Shown here: positions 24,739-33,490 of the stretch, piece by piece | How the letters are laid out: the number at the start of each line of letters is the position of its first letter | Position numbering within the stretch: position 1 is the stretch's first letter | DNA from: Streptomyces sp. 7-21 | GTDB lineage: Bacteria > Actinomycetota > Actinomycetes > Streptomycetales > Streptomycetaceae | NCBI RefSeq assembly: GCF_016741785.1 | Contig: NZ_JAERRL010000004.1 | Location: forward strand, 62,001 to 126,000 | Length of the DNA stretch: 64,000 bases | Reading direction: 5' to 3' | The notes under the pieces: generated by a model | Database searches by the model: none | Told to the model about the DNA's origin: nothing | Seen by the model: only the letters and a program-made list of their open reading frames with translations | Position numbers and translations under genes: made by a program

Positions 24739-26526
24739 GTGGGGAGAAGTGGCATACACGGCGGCGGGGAGGATGGTTCCGCGCCCGAGGGCGGAGCTGA
24801 CGGCGTATCAGATGTCATAGCCGGCGACGGCGCCGGCGCGGCCAGCGCGGGGCCGGTGCCCGCACCAGCCACGACCACGGCACCCGGCGGGGCCGGCAAA
24901 GCGGCGGGACGGGCCGCGGCCCGCCGTGCGGCGAAGCCCAAACGGCCGCTGTGGCGCCGGATCCTGGTGTGGACGGCGGGCTCGGTCGCGGTCATCGTCG
25001 CCGGCGTGGCGGTCGCCGCGTACCTCTACATCCGTCACCTGAACAACAACATCACCGAGGCGGAACTCCACCTCGGCAACGACCCGCTGGAGCGCGCGGC
25101 GCCGAACGCCGAGGGCCAGACCCCGCTCAACATCCTGCTGCTGGGCTCCGATTCGCGTGACAGCGAGGAGAACCAGGAGCTCGGCGGCGCCAGGGACCTG
25201 GCGGGCGGCCCCGTCCGTGCCGACGTCCAGATGCTGCTGCACGTCTCGGCCGACCGCAGCAACATCACGCTCATCAGCATCCCCCGCGACACGCAGGTCA
25301 CCATTCCCGAGTGCACGGACCCCGAAACCGGCGAGGTCTACCCGGAGGAGACGTCTGCCTCCATCAACACCTCACTCTCACACGGCGGTCCGGGCTGCAC
25401 CGTCGCGACCTGGGAACAGCTGACCCGCATCCCTATCGACCACATGATGATGGTCGACTTCGCCGGCGTGGTGGACATGGCGGACGCCGTCGGCGGCGTG
25501 CCCGTCTGCGTTGAACAGAACGTCTACGACCCGGACTCGGGGCTCCGCCTGGAGGCCGGGGAGACCATCATCCAGGGCGAGCAGGCGCTGCAGTGGCTGC
25601 GCACCCGCCACGGCTTCGAGGGCGGCAGCGACATCAGCCGTACCCGGGCGCAGCAGATGTACCTCACCAACATGGTCGAGGAGTTGCAGTCCGGCACCTC
25701 CCTGACCGACCCCGGCGAGCTGATGGATCTGGCCGAGGCGGCCACCAGCGCGCTGACCGTTGACCCCGGACTCGGTTCCGTGGAGGCGCTGTACGAGCTC
25801 GGGCAGGACCTGCGGCGCGTGCCGAGCGAGCGCATCAACATGCTGACGATGCCGTGGCTGCCCGACCCGGAGAACCCCGACACTACGGTCATCCCCGACC
25901 CCGAGCGCGCCGAGGAGCTGTTCTCCCTGGTGCGCCAGGACATCCCGCTGGACGACCCGGACGCCCGGCCGGAGCGGGAGGAGGAGCCGGCCGCCGAACC
26001 GCGCCCGGGCGGTGACGAGGAGTCAGCTCCCGAGGAGGCGGCGCCCCCGGCCGCGGAGATCCCGGTCGGGGTGCGCAACGGCACCGGCTCGGCCACCATG
26101 CCGCCGGTCAACGGCCGCGCCACGGTCATCACCGAGGAGCTCTACCGGCTCGGCTACACCTCGGCCTGGACCGACGCCACCCCGGCCGCCGAGGCCAGCA
26201 CCGTCATCCTCTATCCCAGCGAGGCCGACCGCGCCGCCGCCGCGGCCGTCGCCGAGTCGCTGGGCCTGCCGGACGAGGCCGTGCAGCAGTCGCCGGGCAG
26301 CACCGGGATCACGCTCATCGTGGGCGCCGACTGGCGGGAGGGCACGACCTACCCGTCCGGCGGCGCGGAGCCGCCGGACGGCGGGAGCACCGGGGACGGC
26401 GGTGACGGCGGTGACGCCGGGGACACCGGTGACGAGGAGGACCACCCGTCGTTCAGCAGCGACGACATCATCTCCGGCCGGGATGACGACGCCTGCATGC
26501 CCGTCAACCCGAACTACACCTGGTGA
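24739..26526 (+). CDS. LCP family glycopolymer ligase with LytR_C domain, third of four
   Basis: A 595-aa relative of the preceding gene product, with the same order: a disordered N-terminus, a membrane helix (VWTAGSVAVIVAGVAVAAYLY, about 76-95), an LCP domain (LGSDSRDSEE, RADVQMLLHVSADRS, SIPRDTQVTIPEC, INTSLSHGGPGC, LRTRHG), and a C-terminal LytR_C domain (VGVRNGTGS to LIVGADW) after an acidic Glu/Pro linker. It ends with a Gly/Asp-rich tail. The two genes look like a tandem duplication that has diverged. GTG at 24739 follows AAAGGGGAGA. The 3' end overlaps the convergent glycosyltransferase gene by 13 bases. Confidence 0.93.
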   Translation: MGRSGIHGGGEDGSAPEGGADGVSDVIAGDGAGAASAGPVPAPATTTAPGGAGKAAGRAAARRAAKPKRPLWRRILVWTAGSVAVIVAGVAVAAYLYIRHLNNNITEAELHLGNDPLERAAPNAEGQTPLNILLLGSDSRDSEENQELGGARDLAGGPVRADVQMLLHVSADRSNITLISIPRDTQVTIPECTDPETGEVYPEETSASINTSLSHGGPGCTVATWEQLTRIPIDHMMMVDFAGVVDMADAVGGVPVCVEQNVYDPDSGLRLEAGETIIQGEQALQWLRTRHGFEGGSDISRTRAQQMYLTNMVEELQSGTSLTDPGELMDLAEAATSALTVDPGLGSVEALYELGQDLRRVPSERINMLTMPWLPDPENPDTTVIPDPERAEELFSLVRQDIPLDDPDARPEREEEPAAEPRPGGDEESAPEEAAPPAAEIPVGVRNGTGSATMPPVNGRATVITEELYRLGYTSAWTDATPAAEASTVILYPSEADRAAAAAVAESLGLPDEAVQQSPGSTGITLIVGADWREGTTYPSGGAEPPDGGSTGDGGDGGDAGDTGDEEDHPSFSSDDIISGRDDDACMPVNPNYTW

Positions 26527-27548
26527 CCGGCGGGTTCGCGCCGTGACGCGATGACCTTCCGGGCCAGCTTCCGCGGGCTGGTCAGAAAGCCCCAGCCCCA
26601 CGACATGTGCATCGTCGCCAGGGCCAGCGGGATGCGCGCGCGGGCGCCCGCCGGCAGCCCCTTGCCGGCGGGCAGCGAGCCGAGGCAGATCGCCGCCACG
26701 TAGCCGCCCGGGACCACCAGGAACCACGGGCTGACCAGGGCCCCGGCCACGAGACCGGCGGCGATGGCCACCACCGCGGCGGGCGGCGCCAGGTAGCGCG
26801 GGTTGATCGACCCTGCGTGGTAGCGGGCGACCACCCGCCGCCACCGCCCGTACTGGAGGTACTGCCGCGCCAGCGCCCGCACCGTGGGCCGGGGCCGGTA
26901 GGAGACGAGCAGCTCGGGGGAGAACCAGATCCGCCCGCCCGCCTGGCGGATGCGGTAGTTCAGCTCCCAGTCCTGGGCGCGGATGAACTCCTCGTTGTAG
27001 CCGCCGTGCTGCTCAAGCACTTCGCGGCGGAAGACGCCCAGGTAGACGGTCTCGGCCTCGCCGGCCTCGCCGCCCGTGTGGAACGCCGCGTTGCCGACGC
27101 CGATGCGGGAGGTCATGGCGGCGGCGACGGCGCGCTCCCAGTTGTTCTCTCCCTCGGCGTGCATGATGCCGCCGACGTTGGCCGCACCGGTCTCCTCCAG
27201 CAGCCGCACCGCCGTGGCGATGTAGCCGGGGGAGAGCATGCCGTGGCCGTCCACGCGGACCACCACCGGATGGCGGGACGCCGCGATCGCGGCGTTGAGC
27301 CCGGCCGGGGTCTTGCCGGTGGGGTTCGGCACCGTCCGCACCCGCGGGTCCTCGGCCACCAGCGCGGCCGCGATCTCGTCGGTCCGGTCCGTGGACGGGC
27401 CGAGGGCGATCACGACCTCCAGCTCGCCCGGGTAGTCCTGCTCAAGAATGTGCCGCACCGCTTCCCGCAGGTGTCGCTCCTCGTTGAGCACCGGCATGAT
27501 GACGGAGACGGGAGGGGCGGCGGCCGTGTTCGGGGGATTGCTGGTCAC
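26514..27548 (-). CDS. Family 2 glycosyltransferase
   Basis: A 344-aa membrane glycosyltransferase of family GT2 that transfers a sugar from a nucleotide donor. Seen: SVIMPVLNEERHLREAV at residues 15-31 starts the GT-A fold, VVRVDGHG (about 96-103) is the DxD-like metal site, and FIRAQDWELNYRIRQAGG (around 190) carries the QxxRW-like acceptor region. Two or three helices in the last 100 residues (VVAIAAGLVAGALVSPWFLVV) anchor it in the membrane. It stands among the LCP genes and may build a glycopolymer that they attach, which is an inference from position. The GTG start at 27548 has a weak ribosome binding site. Confidence 0.88.
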   Translation of the reverse strand: MTSNPPNTAAAPPVSVIMPVLNEERHLREAVRHILEQDYPGELEVVIALGPSTDRTDEIAAALVAEDPRVRTVPNPTGKTPAGLNAAIAASRHPVVVRVDGHGMLSPGYIATAVRLLEETGAANVGGIMHAEGENNWERAVAAAMTSRIGVGNAAFHTGGEAGEAETVYLGVFRREVLEQHGGYNEEFIRAQDWELNYRIRQAGGRIWFSPELLVSYRPRPTVRALARQYLQYGRWRRVVARYHAGSINPRYLAPPAAVVAIAAGLVAGALVSPWFLVVPGGYVAAICLGSLPAGKGLPAGARARIPLALATMHMSWGWGFLTSPRKLARKVIASRREPAGHQV

Positions 27549-27629
27549 CGGCTCACGTTACCGCGAACGGGGGACTCGGACGCGCGTCGCCCCGGGTCCA
27601 AAGATCGTATGGACATACCGTGAGAGCCC

Positions 27630-28826
27630 GTGCCCCCCGGCCTCGCGGAGGTGCCCGACGTGCCCGACGTGCCCGACCGATGCCCTCCCCCTCTGTCCCG
27701 TCCGTCCCGGCGCCGGCGACGTGTCCGGCTTCCGTTCCGCTTCCGGTCCAGGCCGCGGCGCCGCATCGGCCTGCGGCTCGCCACCGTCGTCGCGGCGCTG
27801 GTGCTCGCCGCCAGCGGGGCGGGCCACGCCGTCGTGCAGCGGGTGGACGAGCAGGTCGAGCGCGTCGACCCGTTCGGCGGGCTCGCGGAAAGCGGCCGGC
27901 CAGAGGACGGGCGGGGCACGAACATCCTGCTCATCGGCACCGACTCCCGCGACGGGCTCAGCGCCGAGCAGCGCCGCGCGTACCACCTCGGCGACTCCTC
28001 CTGCTACTGCGCCGACGCCGTCGTGCTGCTCCACCTGTCCGGGGAGAGCGGGCGCGCCAGCGTGGTCAGCCTCCCGCGCGACTCCTACACGCGGCTGCCC
28101 GAGCACACCTTCGCCGGGACCGGCGAGCACCACGACGCCCACCCGGACAAGCTCAACGCCGCCCTGACCCACGGCGGCCCCACGCTGATGGTGCGCACGG
28201 TGGAGGACATGACGGGCCTGCGGATCGACCACTACATCGAGGTCGACTTCGCCAGCTTCGTGCGGGCCGTGGACGAGGTCGGCGGCGTGGCGGTCTGCAC
28301 GCCCCAGCCGCTGCACGACGCCTACTCCGGCCTCGACCTGCCGGCGGGCACGTCCGTCCTGGACGGGGCGACGGCGCTGGCCTACGTCCGGGCCCGGCAC
28401 GTGGACGGCTCCTCGGACTTCGGCCGCATGAAGCGGCAGCGGGAGTTCCTCGCCGCCTTCCTGGACCGCCTCGCCAGCGGCGATGTGCTGCTGAGCCCCG
28501 AGCGCCTGGCCGGCACGGCGCGGGCGCTGCTCGGGTCGGTGCGCGCGGACGAGGGCCTCGGTCCGCAGGAGATCCTGGCGCTGGCCGGCGCGCTGCGCGA
28601 TCTCTCACCGTCCGGCACCGAGTTCGCCGCCGTGCCGGTCGCCGACAGCGGGCGCGAGGTGCCGGGCCTCGGCGAGACGGTGCTGTGGGACGTGCCGGAG
28701 GCGGACCGGATCTTCGACGCGCTCCGCGAGGACCGGCCGCTGGGAGAGCTGGCCGAGAAGCCCGCTCAGCCGCCCTCGCAAAAGGGTAATGATGCGGATA
28801 AATCTGGAGAAAACCCCTGTCAGTAG
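27630..28826 (+). CDS. LCP family glycopolymer ligase, fourth of four
   Basis: A 398-aa LCP enzyme. Seen: a Val-Pro-Asp repeat and an Arg-rich stretch at the N-terminus, a membrane helix at about residue 47-65, the LCP domain with IGTDSRDG, CADAVVLLHLSGESG, SLPRDSYT, KLNAALTHGG, DHYIEVDF and the late AYVRARH. No LytR_C domain is present. It is divergent from the glycosyltransferase gene. The GTG at 27630 is the longest choice; three later in-frame GTG codons sit in the 9-bp repeat, and none has a strong ribosome binding site, so the start is uncertain. Confidence 0.9.
   Translation: MPPGLAEVPDVPDVPDRCPPPLSRPSRRRRRVRLPFRFRSRPRRRIGLRLATVVAALVLAASGAGHAVVQRVDEQVERVDPFGGLAESGRPEDGRGTNILLIGTDSRDGLSAEQRRAYHLGDSSCYCADAVVLLHLSGESGRASVVSLPRDSYTRLPEHTFAGTGEHHDAHPDKLNAALTHGGPTLMVRTVEDMTGLRIDHYIEVDFASFVRAVDEVGGVAVCTPQPLHDAYSGLDLPAGTSVLDGATALAYVRARHVDGSSDFGRMKRQREFLAAFLDRLASGDVLLSPERLAGTARALLGSVRADEGLGPQEILALAGALRDLSPSGTEFAAVPVADSGREVPGLGETVLWDVPEADRIFDALREDRPLGELAEKPAQPPSQKGNDADKSGENPCQ
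27651..27677 (+). repeat. Three 9-bp repeats at the LCP start
   Basis: GTGCCCGAC occurs three times in a row in frame, coding VPD repeats. Each copy begins with GTG, so each could also be a start codon for the fourth LCP gene. Confidence 0.8.
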
Positions 28827-28936
28827 CGCCAGTCATCACTTCGGGTGAATAGCTGGCCGCGTATTGCGATCGGCGACCCTGTGTCGTCAAGCTGTTGCTG
28901 CTTGCTACTTTTCCCGGAGAGCTTCTGGAGGGGCCG

Positions 28937-29689
28937 GTGCCGTTCGGTGAGCAGCCCGCGTATCTCCGAGTCGCGGACGATCTTCGTCAGCAGATCGCGG
29001 ACGGCACCCTGCCGCCGCACGCCCGGCTGCCCTCGCAGGCCAGCATCCGCGCCACCTACGGCGTGTCCGACACGGTCGCGCTGGAGGCCCGCAAGGTGCT
29101 GATGGCCGAAGGGCTCGTCGAGGGCCGCTCCGGGTCCGGCACGTACGTCCGCGAGCGGCCGCGGCCCCGGCGCATCTCCCGCAGCGGCTACCGCACGCTG
29201 GGGCGCTCCTCGCCGTTCCGCCAGGAGCAGGCCGACGAGCGGGTCCACGGCACCTACGAGGCGCAGAGCGAGCGCGGCGAGGCGACCCGGGAGGTGGCCA
29301 AGCGGCTGCGGCTGGAGTCCGGCGAGCCGGTGATGTGCACGCGCTACGTCTTCCGTACCGGCGGCGAGCCGGTGATGCTCTCGACCTCCTGGGAGCCGCT
29401 GCGGCTGACCGGGAGGTCGCCGGTGATGCTGCCGGAGGAGGGGCCGCTGGCCGGGCGGGGGGTGGTGGAGCGGATGGCGGCGATCGACCTGATCGTGGAC
29501 AACGTCACGGAGGACGTGGGCGCGCGCCCGGCGCTGGCGGCCGAGGCCCGGGTGCTGGGCGGAGTGGCCGGCCATCCCGTGCTGGTGGTCGCGCGCACCT
29601 TCCGGGCGGGCTGTCTGCCGGTGGAGACCGCCGACATCGTCATCCCGGCTGACCGGTTCCGCGTCTCCTACCACCTGCCCGTGCGGTAG
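28937..29689 (+). CDS. GntR/HutC family transcriptional regulator
   Basis: A 250-aa regulator with an N-terminal winged helix (residues about 5-75; LRVADDLRQQIADG opens it, RLPSQASIRATYGVS is the recognition part, GSGTYVRERPR ends it) and a C-terminal UTRA ligand-binding domain (about 95-245, with VVERMAAIDLIVDNVTEDVGAR near the middle). UTRA domains bind small molecules such as sugars or amino-acid derivatives. The ligand is unknown and no clear target gene lies next to it. The GTG at 28937 follows GGAGGGG; an earlier in-frame start at 28895 has no ribosome binding site. It may act on distant genes, or on the divergent signalling gene downstream. Confidence 0.9.
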   Translation: MPFGEQPAYLRVADDLRQQIADGTLPPHARLPSQASIRATYGVSDTVALEARKVLMAEGLVEGRSGSGTYVRERPRPRRISRSGYRTLGRSSPFRQEQADERVHGTYEAQSERGEATREVAKRLRLESGEPVMCTRYVFRTGGEPVMLSTSWEPLRLTGRSPVMLPEEGPLAGRGVVERMAAIDLIVDNVTEDVGARPALAAEARVLGGVAGHPVLVVARTFRAGCLPVETADIVIPADRFRVSYHLPVR

Positions 29690-29720
29690 GCCGTCCCCCG
29701 GGCGCAGGCGGCACCGCCGG

Positions 29721-32207
29721 TCAGGGCGGCTCCTGGCCGGCGCCCAGAGGCAGCTCGAACCACACGGTCTTGCCCGCCGGGCCCTGGCGGGTGCCCCACC
29801 GCCGCGACTCCTGCCCGACCAGCGGCAGGCCGCGCCCGCCTTCGTCCTCGGGCCCGGGGTCCCGCTCGCGCGGCGGGTCGGGCACCGGATCGGTGACCTC
29901 CACCAGCAGTGAGGTCCCGCGCACCATCCGCACCCCCACCGGCCCCGCCGCGTGGCGCACCGCGTTGGTGACCAGCTCGCTGACCAGCAGCTCCGCCGCG
30001 TCGGTGGCCGTAGCCAGGCCCCAGCCGGCCAGTGTCCGGCGCACCGCCCGGCGCGCGGCGGGCACGGCGTGCGGCTCGGCCGGGAACGTCCAGAACGCGA
30101 CGCTGCCCTCCGGCAGCCCGCCGAGCCGGGCGACCACCAGCGCGATGTCGTCGTCGGGGCCGGCGTCCGAGTCACGGGGCGGCAGGCCGGAGATCAGCTC
30201 GTCGCACAGCGACTCCAGCGGCGTGCCCGGCCGCGCGGTGCGGGTCAGCAGGTCGCACAGCCGCTCCATGCCCTCATCCAGCGTGGCGTCGCGCCGCTCG
30301 ATGAGGCCGTCGGTGTACAGCACCAGGACGGCGTCCTGCGGCACGTCCACGCGTGTCTCGTCGAAGCCGGTGCCCTCGATGCCCAGCGGCGTGCCCGCCG
30401 GCAGCTCGACCAGCCGGGCCGCCCACAGGCCGGTGACCGGATCCTGGCTGACCAGCACCGGAGGCAGGTGGCCGGCGCGCGCGATGGTGCAGCCGTGGGT
30501 GGCCGGGTCGTACACCGCGTACAGCAGGGTGGCCATCAGCGGGTCGTCCGGGTGCTGGGCGATGTCCTCGCTCAGCTCGTTGAGCCGCCGCAGCAGCTCG
30601 GCCGGGGGCAGGTCGAGCCCGGTGAGTGTCCGCACGGCGGTGCGCAGCCGTCCCATGGTGGCGGCCGCCCGCAGCCCGTGCCCGGTGACGTCGCCGACGA
30701 CGAAGGCCACCCGGCCACCGGCCAGCGGGATTACGTCGAACCAGTCGCCGCCCGCCTCCGCCCCGGAGCCTGAGGGCACGTACCGGTAGCCGACGCTCAC
30801 GCCCGGGGGCTGCGGCACCGAGCGCGGCAGCAGGCTGCGTTGCAGCATCAGCGCGGCCTCGCGCTCGCGGGCGTAGAGGCGGGCGTTGTCCATGAAGACG
30901 GCGGCCCGGCCCGCCAGCTCCCGGGCCAGGGCGGTGTCCTCGCGGTCATAGGGGGCGCGCTGCCCGGCGCGCGCCAGCGTCAGCAGTCCCAGGACGGTGC
31001 CGCGCGCCCGCAGCGGGGCGTTGATCAGCGAGTGGATATCCAGGGCGCGGGCGGCCTCGGCGCTGGGGACGTCCGGGGCGGCGGCCAGGATCTCCTCGCG
31101 GGTCACCAGCAGGGATGGCTCGCCGCTGGTCAGCGCGGTGCCCACGACCGTGCCGGGGTCGATGGTGACGTCCTGGCCGCCGCCCATCATCGCCTCCGCG
31201 GCCGCCGTGCGCTGCTTGGCGGCGACGCCGAGCCGGACCAGCGGCGTGGTGGGCAGGGCGGCGGGCGGCGGCAGCTCGTCGCCGTCGGCGACCGGCCGCA
31301 GCAGCCCCACGACCGCGTAGTCCGCGAAGCGCGGTACGAGCATCTGCGCCAGGGACTCGGCGATGCGGTTGACGTCCAAGAGGTTGCCCAGCGCGGTGCC
31401 GACGTCGTTCAGGAGAGTGAGCCGCTCCTGGGCGCGCTCGATCTTGCCCAGCGCCACCCGGCGTTCGGTGACGTCCATGACGGTGCAGCTCACGCCCAGC
31501 GTGCGCCCCATCCGGTCGGTGAGCCGGCCGAACGACAGTGACCAGGCGCCGAGGCCGTCCGGTGAGTCGGTGACCAGGTCGATCACCGAGCGTCCCGAGC
31601 GCAGCACCTCGCTTTCGAGCTCGTGGATCTCCTGGGAGACGGGAGGCGGCAGCGCGTCGAGCACGGTCCGGCCGAGCAGGTCCTCGGGGGCGCTGCCGTG
31701 CAGGCGGGAGAGCGCGTCGTTGACCCGGATGAAGCGCCGCTCGGTATCGAAGATCGCGATGCCCAGCGGGGAGGCCGTGAACAGCGCGTCCAGCGCGGCG
31801 AGGTCCTGCTCGATGCCGCGCAGCATGCTGATTTCCACGAGATTGGCCAGAATGAACGGGGTGCCCTCGCTGTCGCGGAGCAGTGAGGCGCGCGCCTCCA
31901 GCTCCACCCGCCGGCCGTCCTTGTGGCGCAGCGGCAGGCGCCCGCGCCAGTTGCCCTCGCGCAGCAGCGTCCGGTAGATGCCGGTGCTCGGGTCCGGGCG
32001 GCCCTCGTCCAGCAGTTCCCGCAGGTGGCTGCCGATGGCCTCGGATCCCTGCCAGCCCAGGATGTCCTCGGACGTCGGGCTCCACAGGATGATCTGACCG
32101 CGGGGGTCGAGCATGACGATGCCGACCCGCAGCACGTCGAGCAGGGAGCGCGACCCCCCGGCGACGGTGGAGGCGGTGTCGGAAGCGTCGTCAGGCGAAG
32201 TGCTCAC
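29721..32207 (-). CDS. PAS-PAS-GAF-PP2C-HATPase signalling protein
   Basis: A cytoplasmic 828-aa protein that combines two sensing PAS domains (about 20-125 and 130-250), a GAF domain (about 270-440), a PP2C/SpoIIE phosphatase domain (about 460-690; AEAGGDWFDVI and FVVGDVTGHG carry the metal-binding Asp residues), and a C-terminal anti-sigma-type HATPase (about 700-828; LLVSELVTNAVRHA). Such proteins act in partner-switching pathways, setting the phosphorylation of an anti-sigma antagonist in answer to signals. Here phosphatase and kinase-like domains are in one chain. No sigma factor or antagonist is encoded nearby, so the partner is elsewhere. GTG start at 32207. Confidence 0.93.
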   Translation of the reverse strand: MSTSPDDASDTASTVAGGSRSLLDVLRVGIVMLDPRGQIILWSPTSEDILGWQGSEAIGSHLRELLDEGRPDPSTGIYRTLLREGNWRGRLPLRHKDGRRVELEARASLLRDSEGTPFILANLVEISMLRGIEQDLAALDALFTASPLGIAIFDTERRFIRVNDALSRLHGSAPEDLLGRTVLDALPPPVSQEIHELESEVLRSGRSVIDLVTDSPDGLGAWSLSFGRLTDRMGRTLGVSCTVMDVTERRVALGKIERAQERLTLLNDVGTALGNLLDVNRIAESLAQMLVPRFADYAVVGLLRPVADGDELPPPAALPTTPLVRLGVAAKQRTAAAEAMMGGGQDVTIDPGTVVGTALTSGEPSLLVTREEILAAAPDVPSAEAARALDIHSLINAPLRARGTVLGLLTLARAGQRAPYDREDTALARELAGRAAVFMDNARLYAREREAALMLQRSLLPRSVPQPPGVSVGYRYVPSGSGAEAGGDWFDVIPLAGGRVAFVVGDVTGHGLRAAATMGRLRTAVRTLTGLDLPPAELLRRLNELSEDIAQHPDDPLMATLLYAVYDPATHGCTIARAGHLPPVLVSQDPVTGLWAARLVELPAGTPLGIEGTGFDETRVDVPQDAVLVLYTDGLIERRDATLDEGMERLCDLLTRTARPGTPLESLCDELISGLPPRDSDAGPDDDIALVVARLGGLPEGSVAFWTFPAEPHAVPAARRAVRRTLAGWGLATATDAAELLVSELVTNAVRHAAGPVGVRMVRGTSLLVEVTDPVPDPPRERDPGPEDEGGRGLPLVGQESRRWGTRQGPAGKTVWFELPLGAGQEPP

Positions 32208-32346
32208 GCGTCAGGCCCCGGGTCAAGGACTCACCGCCGGGACAGGCGGCGGCGAGAGGGATGGATGTCCCTTATACCCGATTGTGCCCCGGTGGGCCCG
32301 CGCTGGCTTCCCGCGGCGGACAGCCGCAGCTCTGGCGGGGCTCCGG

Positions 32347-32553
32347 TCAGCGGGTGACGACGCGCCCGTCGGTTTCCACGCGTTCGACGAGATACTGAGC
32401 GGTAGTACCTGCGGGGCGTGCGCCGGCGTCCGCCGTCAGGCGCTGTATGAGCCGCTGCGCCTCCGCACGCGTCGCGCAGTGCCCTATGCGGTACCGGCTG
32501 CCGTTCTCATCCTGGCGGATCACCTGCCAGGGCCGCAGATTGCTGCCGTTCAT
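32347..32553 (-). CDS. Small SPOR-domain-like protein (68 aa)
   Basis: A 68-aa protein beginning LRPWQVIRQDENGSRYRIGHC at residues 6-26, with the beta-alpha-beta pattern of a single SPOR-like unit (RAEAQRLIQRL helix, then AQYLVERV strand). SPOR domains bind septal peptidoglycan in other bacteria, but here no signal peptide or membrane helix is present, so that role is doubtful. From memory a small protein of this kind is conserved in Streptomyces. It stands between the large signalling protein and the succinate dehydrogenase genes with its own start (ATG at 32553, preceded by GGGGTGAGGT). Confidence 0.7.
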   Translation of the reverse strand: MNGSNLRPWQVIRQDENGSRYRIGHCATRAEAQRLIQRLTADAGARPAGTTAQYLVERVETDGRVVTR

Positions 32554-32704
32554 ACCTCACCCCCTGTTCTCGCCTCGCTCGCATATGCCACGACCCTACG
32601 CCAGTCATTCACCCTGCGCACACGGATCAGGCCATGGAGAGACGGAACCACGGGAAGACGGAAAGGGAACGGAGGGAACGGCGCCGGAAACGGCCCCGCC
32701 GGCG

Positions 32705-33490
32705 TCAGGAGCGGCGCCGCCTGATCCGGCTGCCGAGCCAGACCAGGGGATCGTACTTGCGGTCGGCGGCGCGCTCCTTCATCGGGATCAGGGCGTTGTC
32801 CGTGATCTTGATGGACTCCGGGCACACCTCGGTGCAGCACTTGGTGATGTTGCAGTAGCCGAGGCCGTGCTCCTCCTGCACCGACCGCTGCCGGTCGATG
32901 CCGTCCCGGGCGGCGTCGTCGAGGGGGTGCATGTCCAGCTCGGCCATGCGCATCAGAAAGCGCGGCCCGGCGAACGCCCGCTTGTTCTCCTCGTGGTCAC
33001 GCACCACGTGGCAGACGTTCTGGCACAGGAAGCACTCGATGCACTTGCGGAACTCCTGCGAGCGCGCCACGTCCTCCTGGCGCATCCGGTACTCACCCGG
33101 GCCCAGGTCCTCGGGCGGCACGAACGACGGAATCTCGCGCGCCTTCTCGTAGTTGAAGCCGACATCCGTCACCAGGTCGCGCACCACGGGGAAGGTCCGC
33201 AGCGGCGTGACGGTGACCGTCTCCTCGCGCGAGAACAGCGACATCCGCGTCATGCACATCAGCCGGGGCCGGCCGTTGATCTCCGCGCTGCACGAACCGC
33301 ACTTGCCCGCCTTGCAGTTCCAGCGCACCGCCAGGTCGGGCGCCTGGGTCGCCTGGAGCCGGTGGATGATGTCCAGCACCACCTCACCGTCGTTGACCTC
33401 CACCCGGTAGTCCTCGAGCGCGCCGGAGGCGGCGTCGCCCCGCCACACCCGGAAGCGCGCCTCGTAGCGTGAGTCCGCCGCCGTCGTCAC
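32705..33490 (-). CDS. sdhB: Succinate dehydrogenase/fumarate reductase iron-sulfur subunit
   Basis: A 261-aa electron-transfer subunit with three iron-sulfur clusters. Seen: the plant-type [2Fe-2S] motif CKAGKCGSC plus a later Cys in the N-terminal half, then CIECFLCQNVC for [4Fe-4S] and CNITKCCTEVCP for [3Fe-4S]. It accepts electrons from the flavoprotein and passes them toward quinone in the membrane. The GTG start at 33490 overlaps the flavoprotein stop by four bases, so the two are translationally coupled. The gene order (membrane protein, flavoprotein, iron-sulfur) is as in the mycobacterial Sdh1 (Rv0247c-Rv0249c) set. A short basic tail ends it. Confidence 0.95.
   Translation of the reverse strand: MTTAADSRYEARFRVWRGDAASGALEDYRVEVNDGEVVLDIIHRLQATQAPDLAVRWNCKAGKCGSCSAEINGRPRLMCMTRMSLFSREETVTVTPLRTFPVVRDLVTDVGFNYEKAREIPSFVPPEDLGPGEYRMRQEDVARSQEFRKCIECFLCQNVCHVVRDHEENKRAFAGPRFLMRMAELDMHPLDDAARDGIDRQRSVQEEHGLGYCNITKCCTEVCPESIKITDNALIPMKERAADRKYDPLVWLGSRIRRRRS

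Noticed and set aside
32272..32279. GGGTAT, a sigma-B-like -10, before the signalling protein gene
   Set aside because: No matching -35 lies at the 14-16 base distance, so chance is likely.
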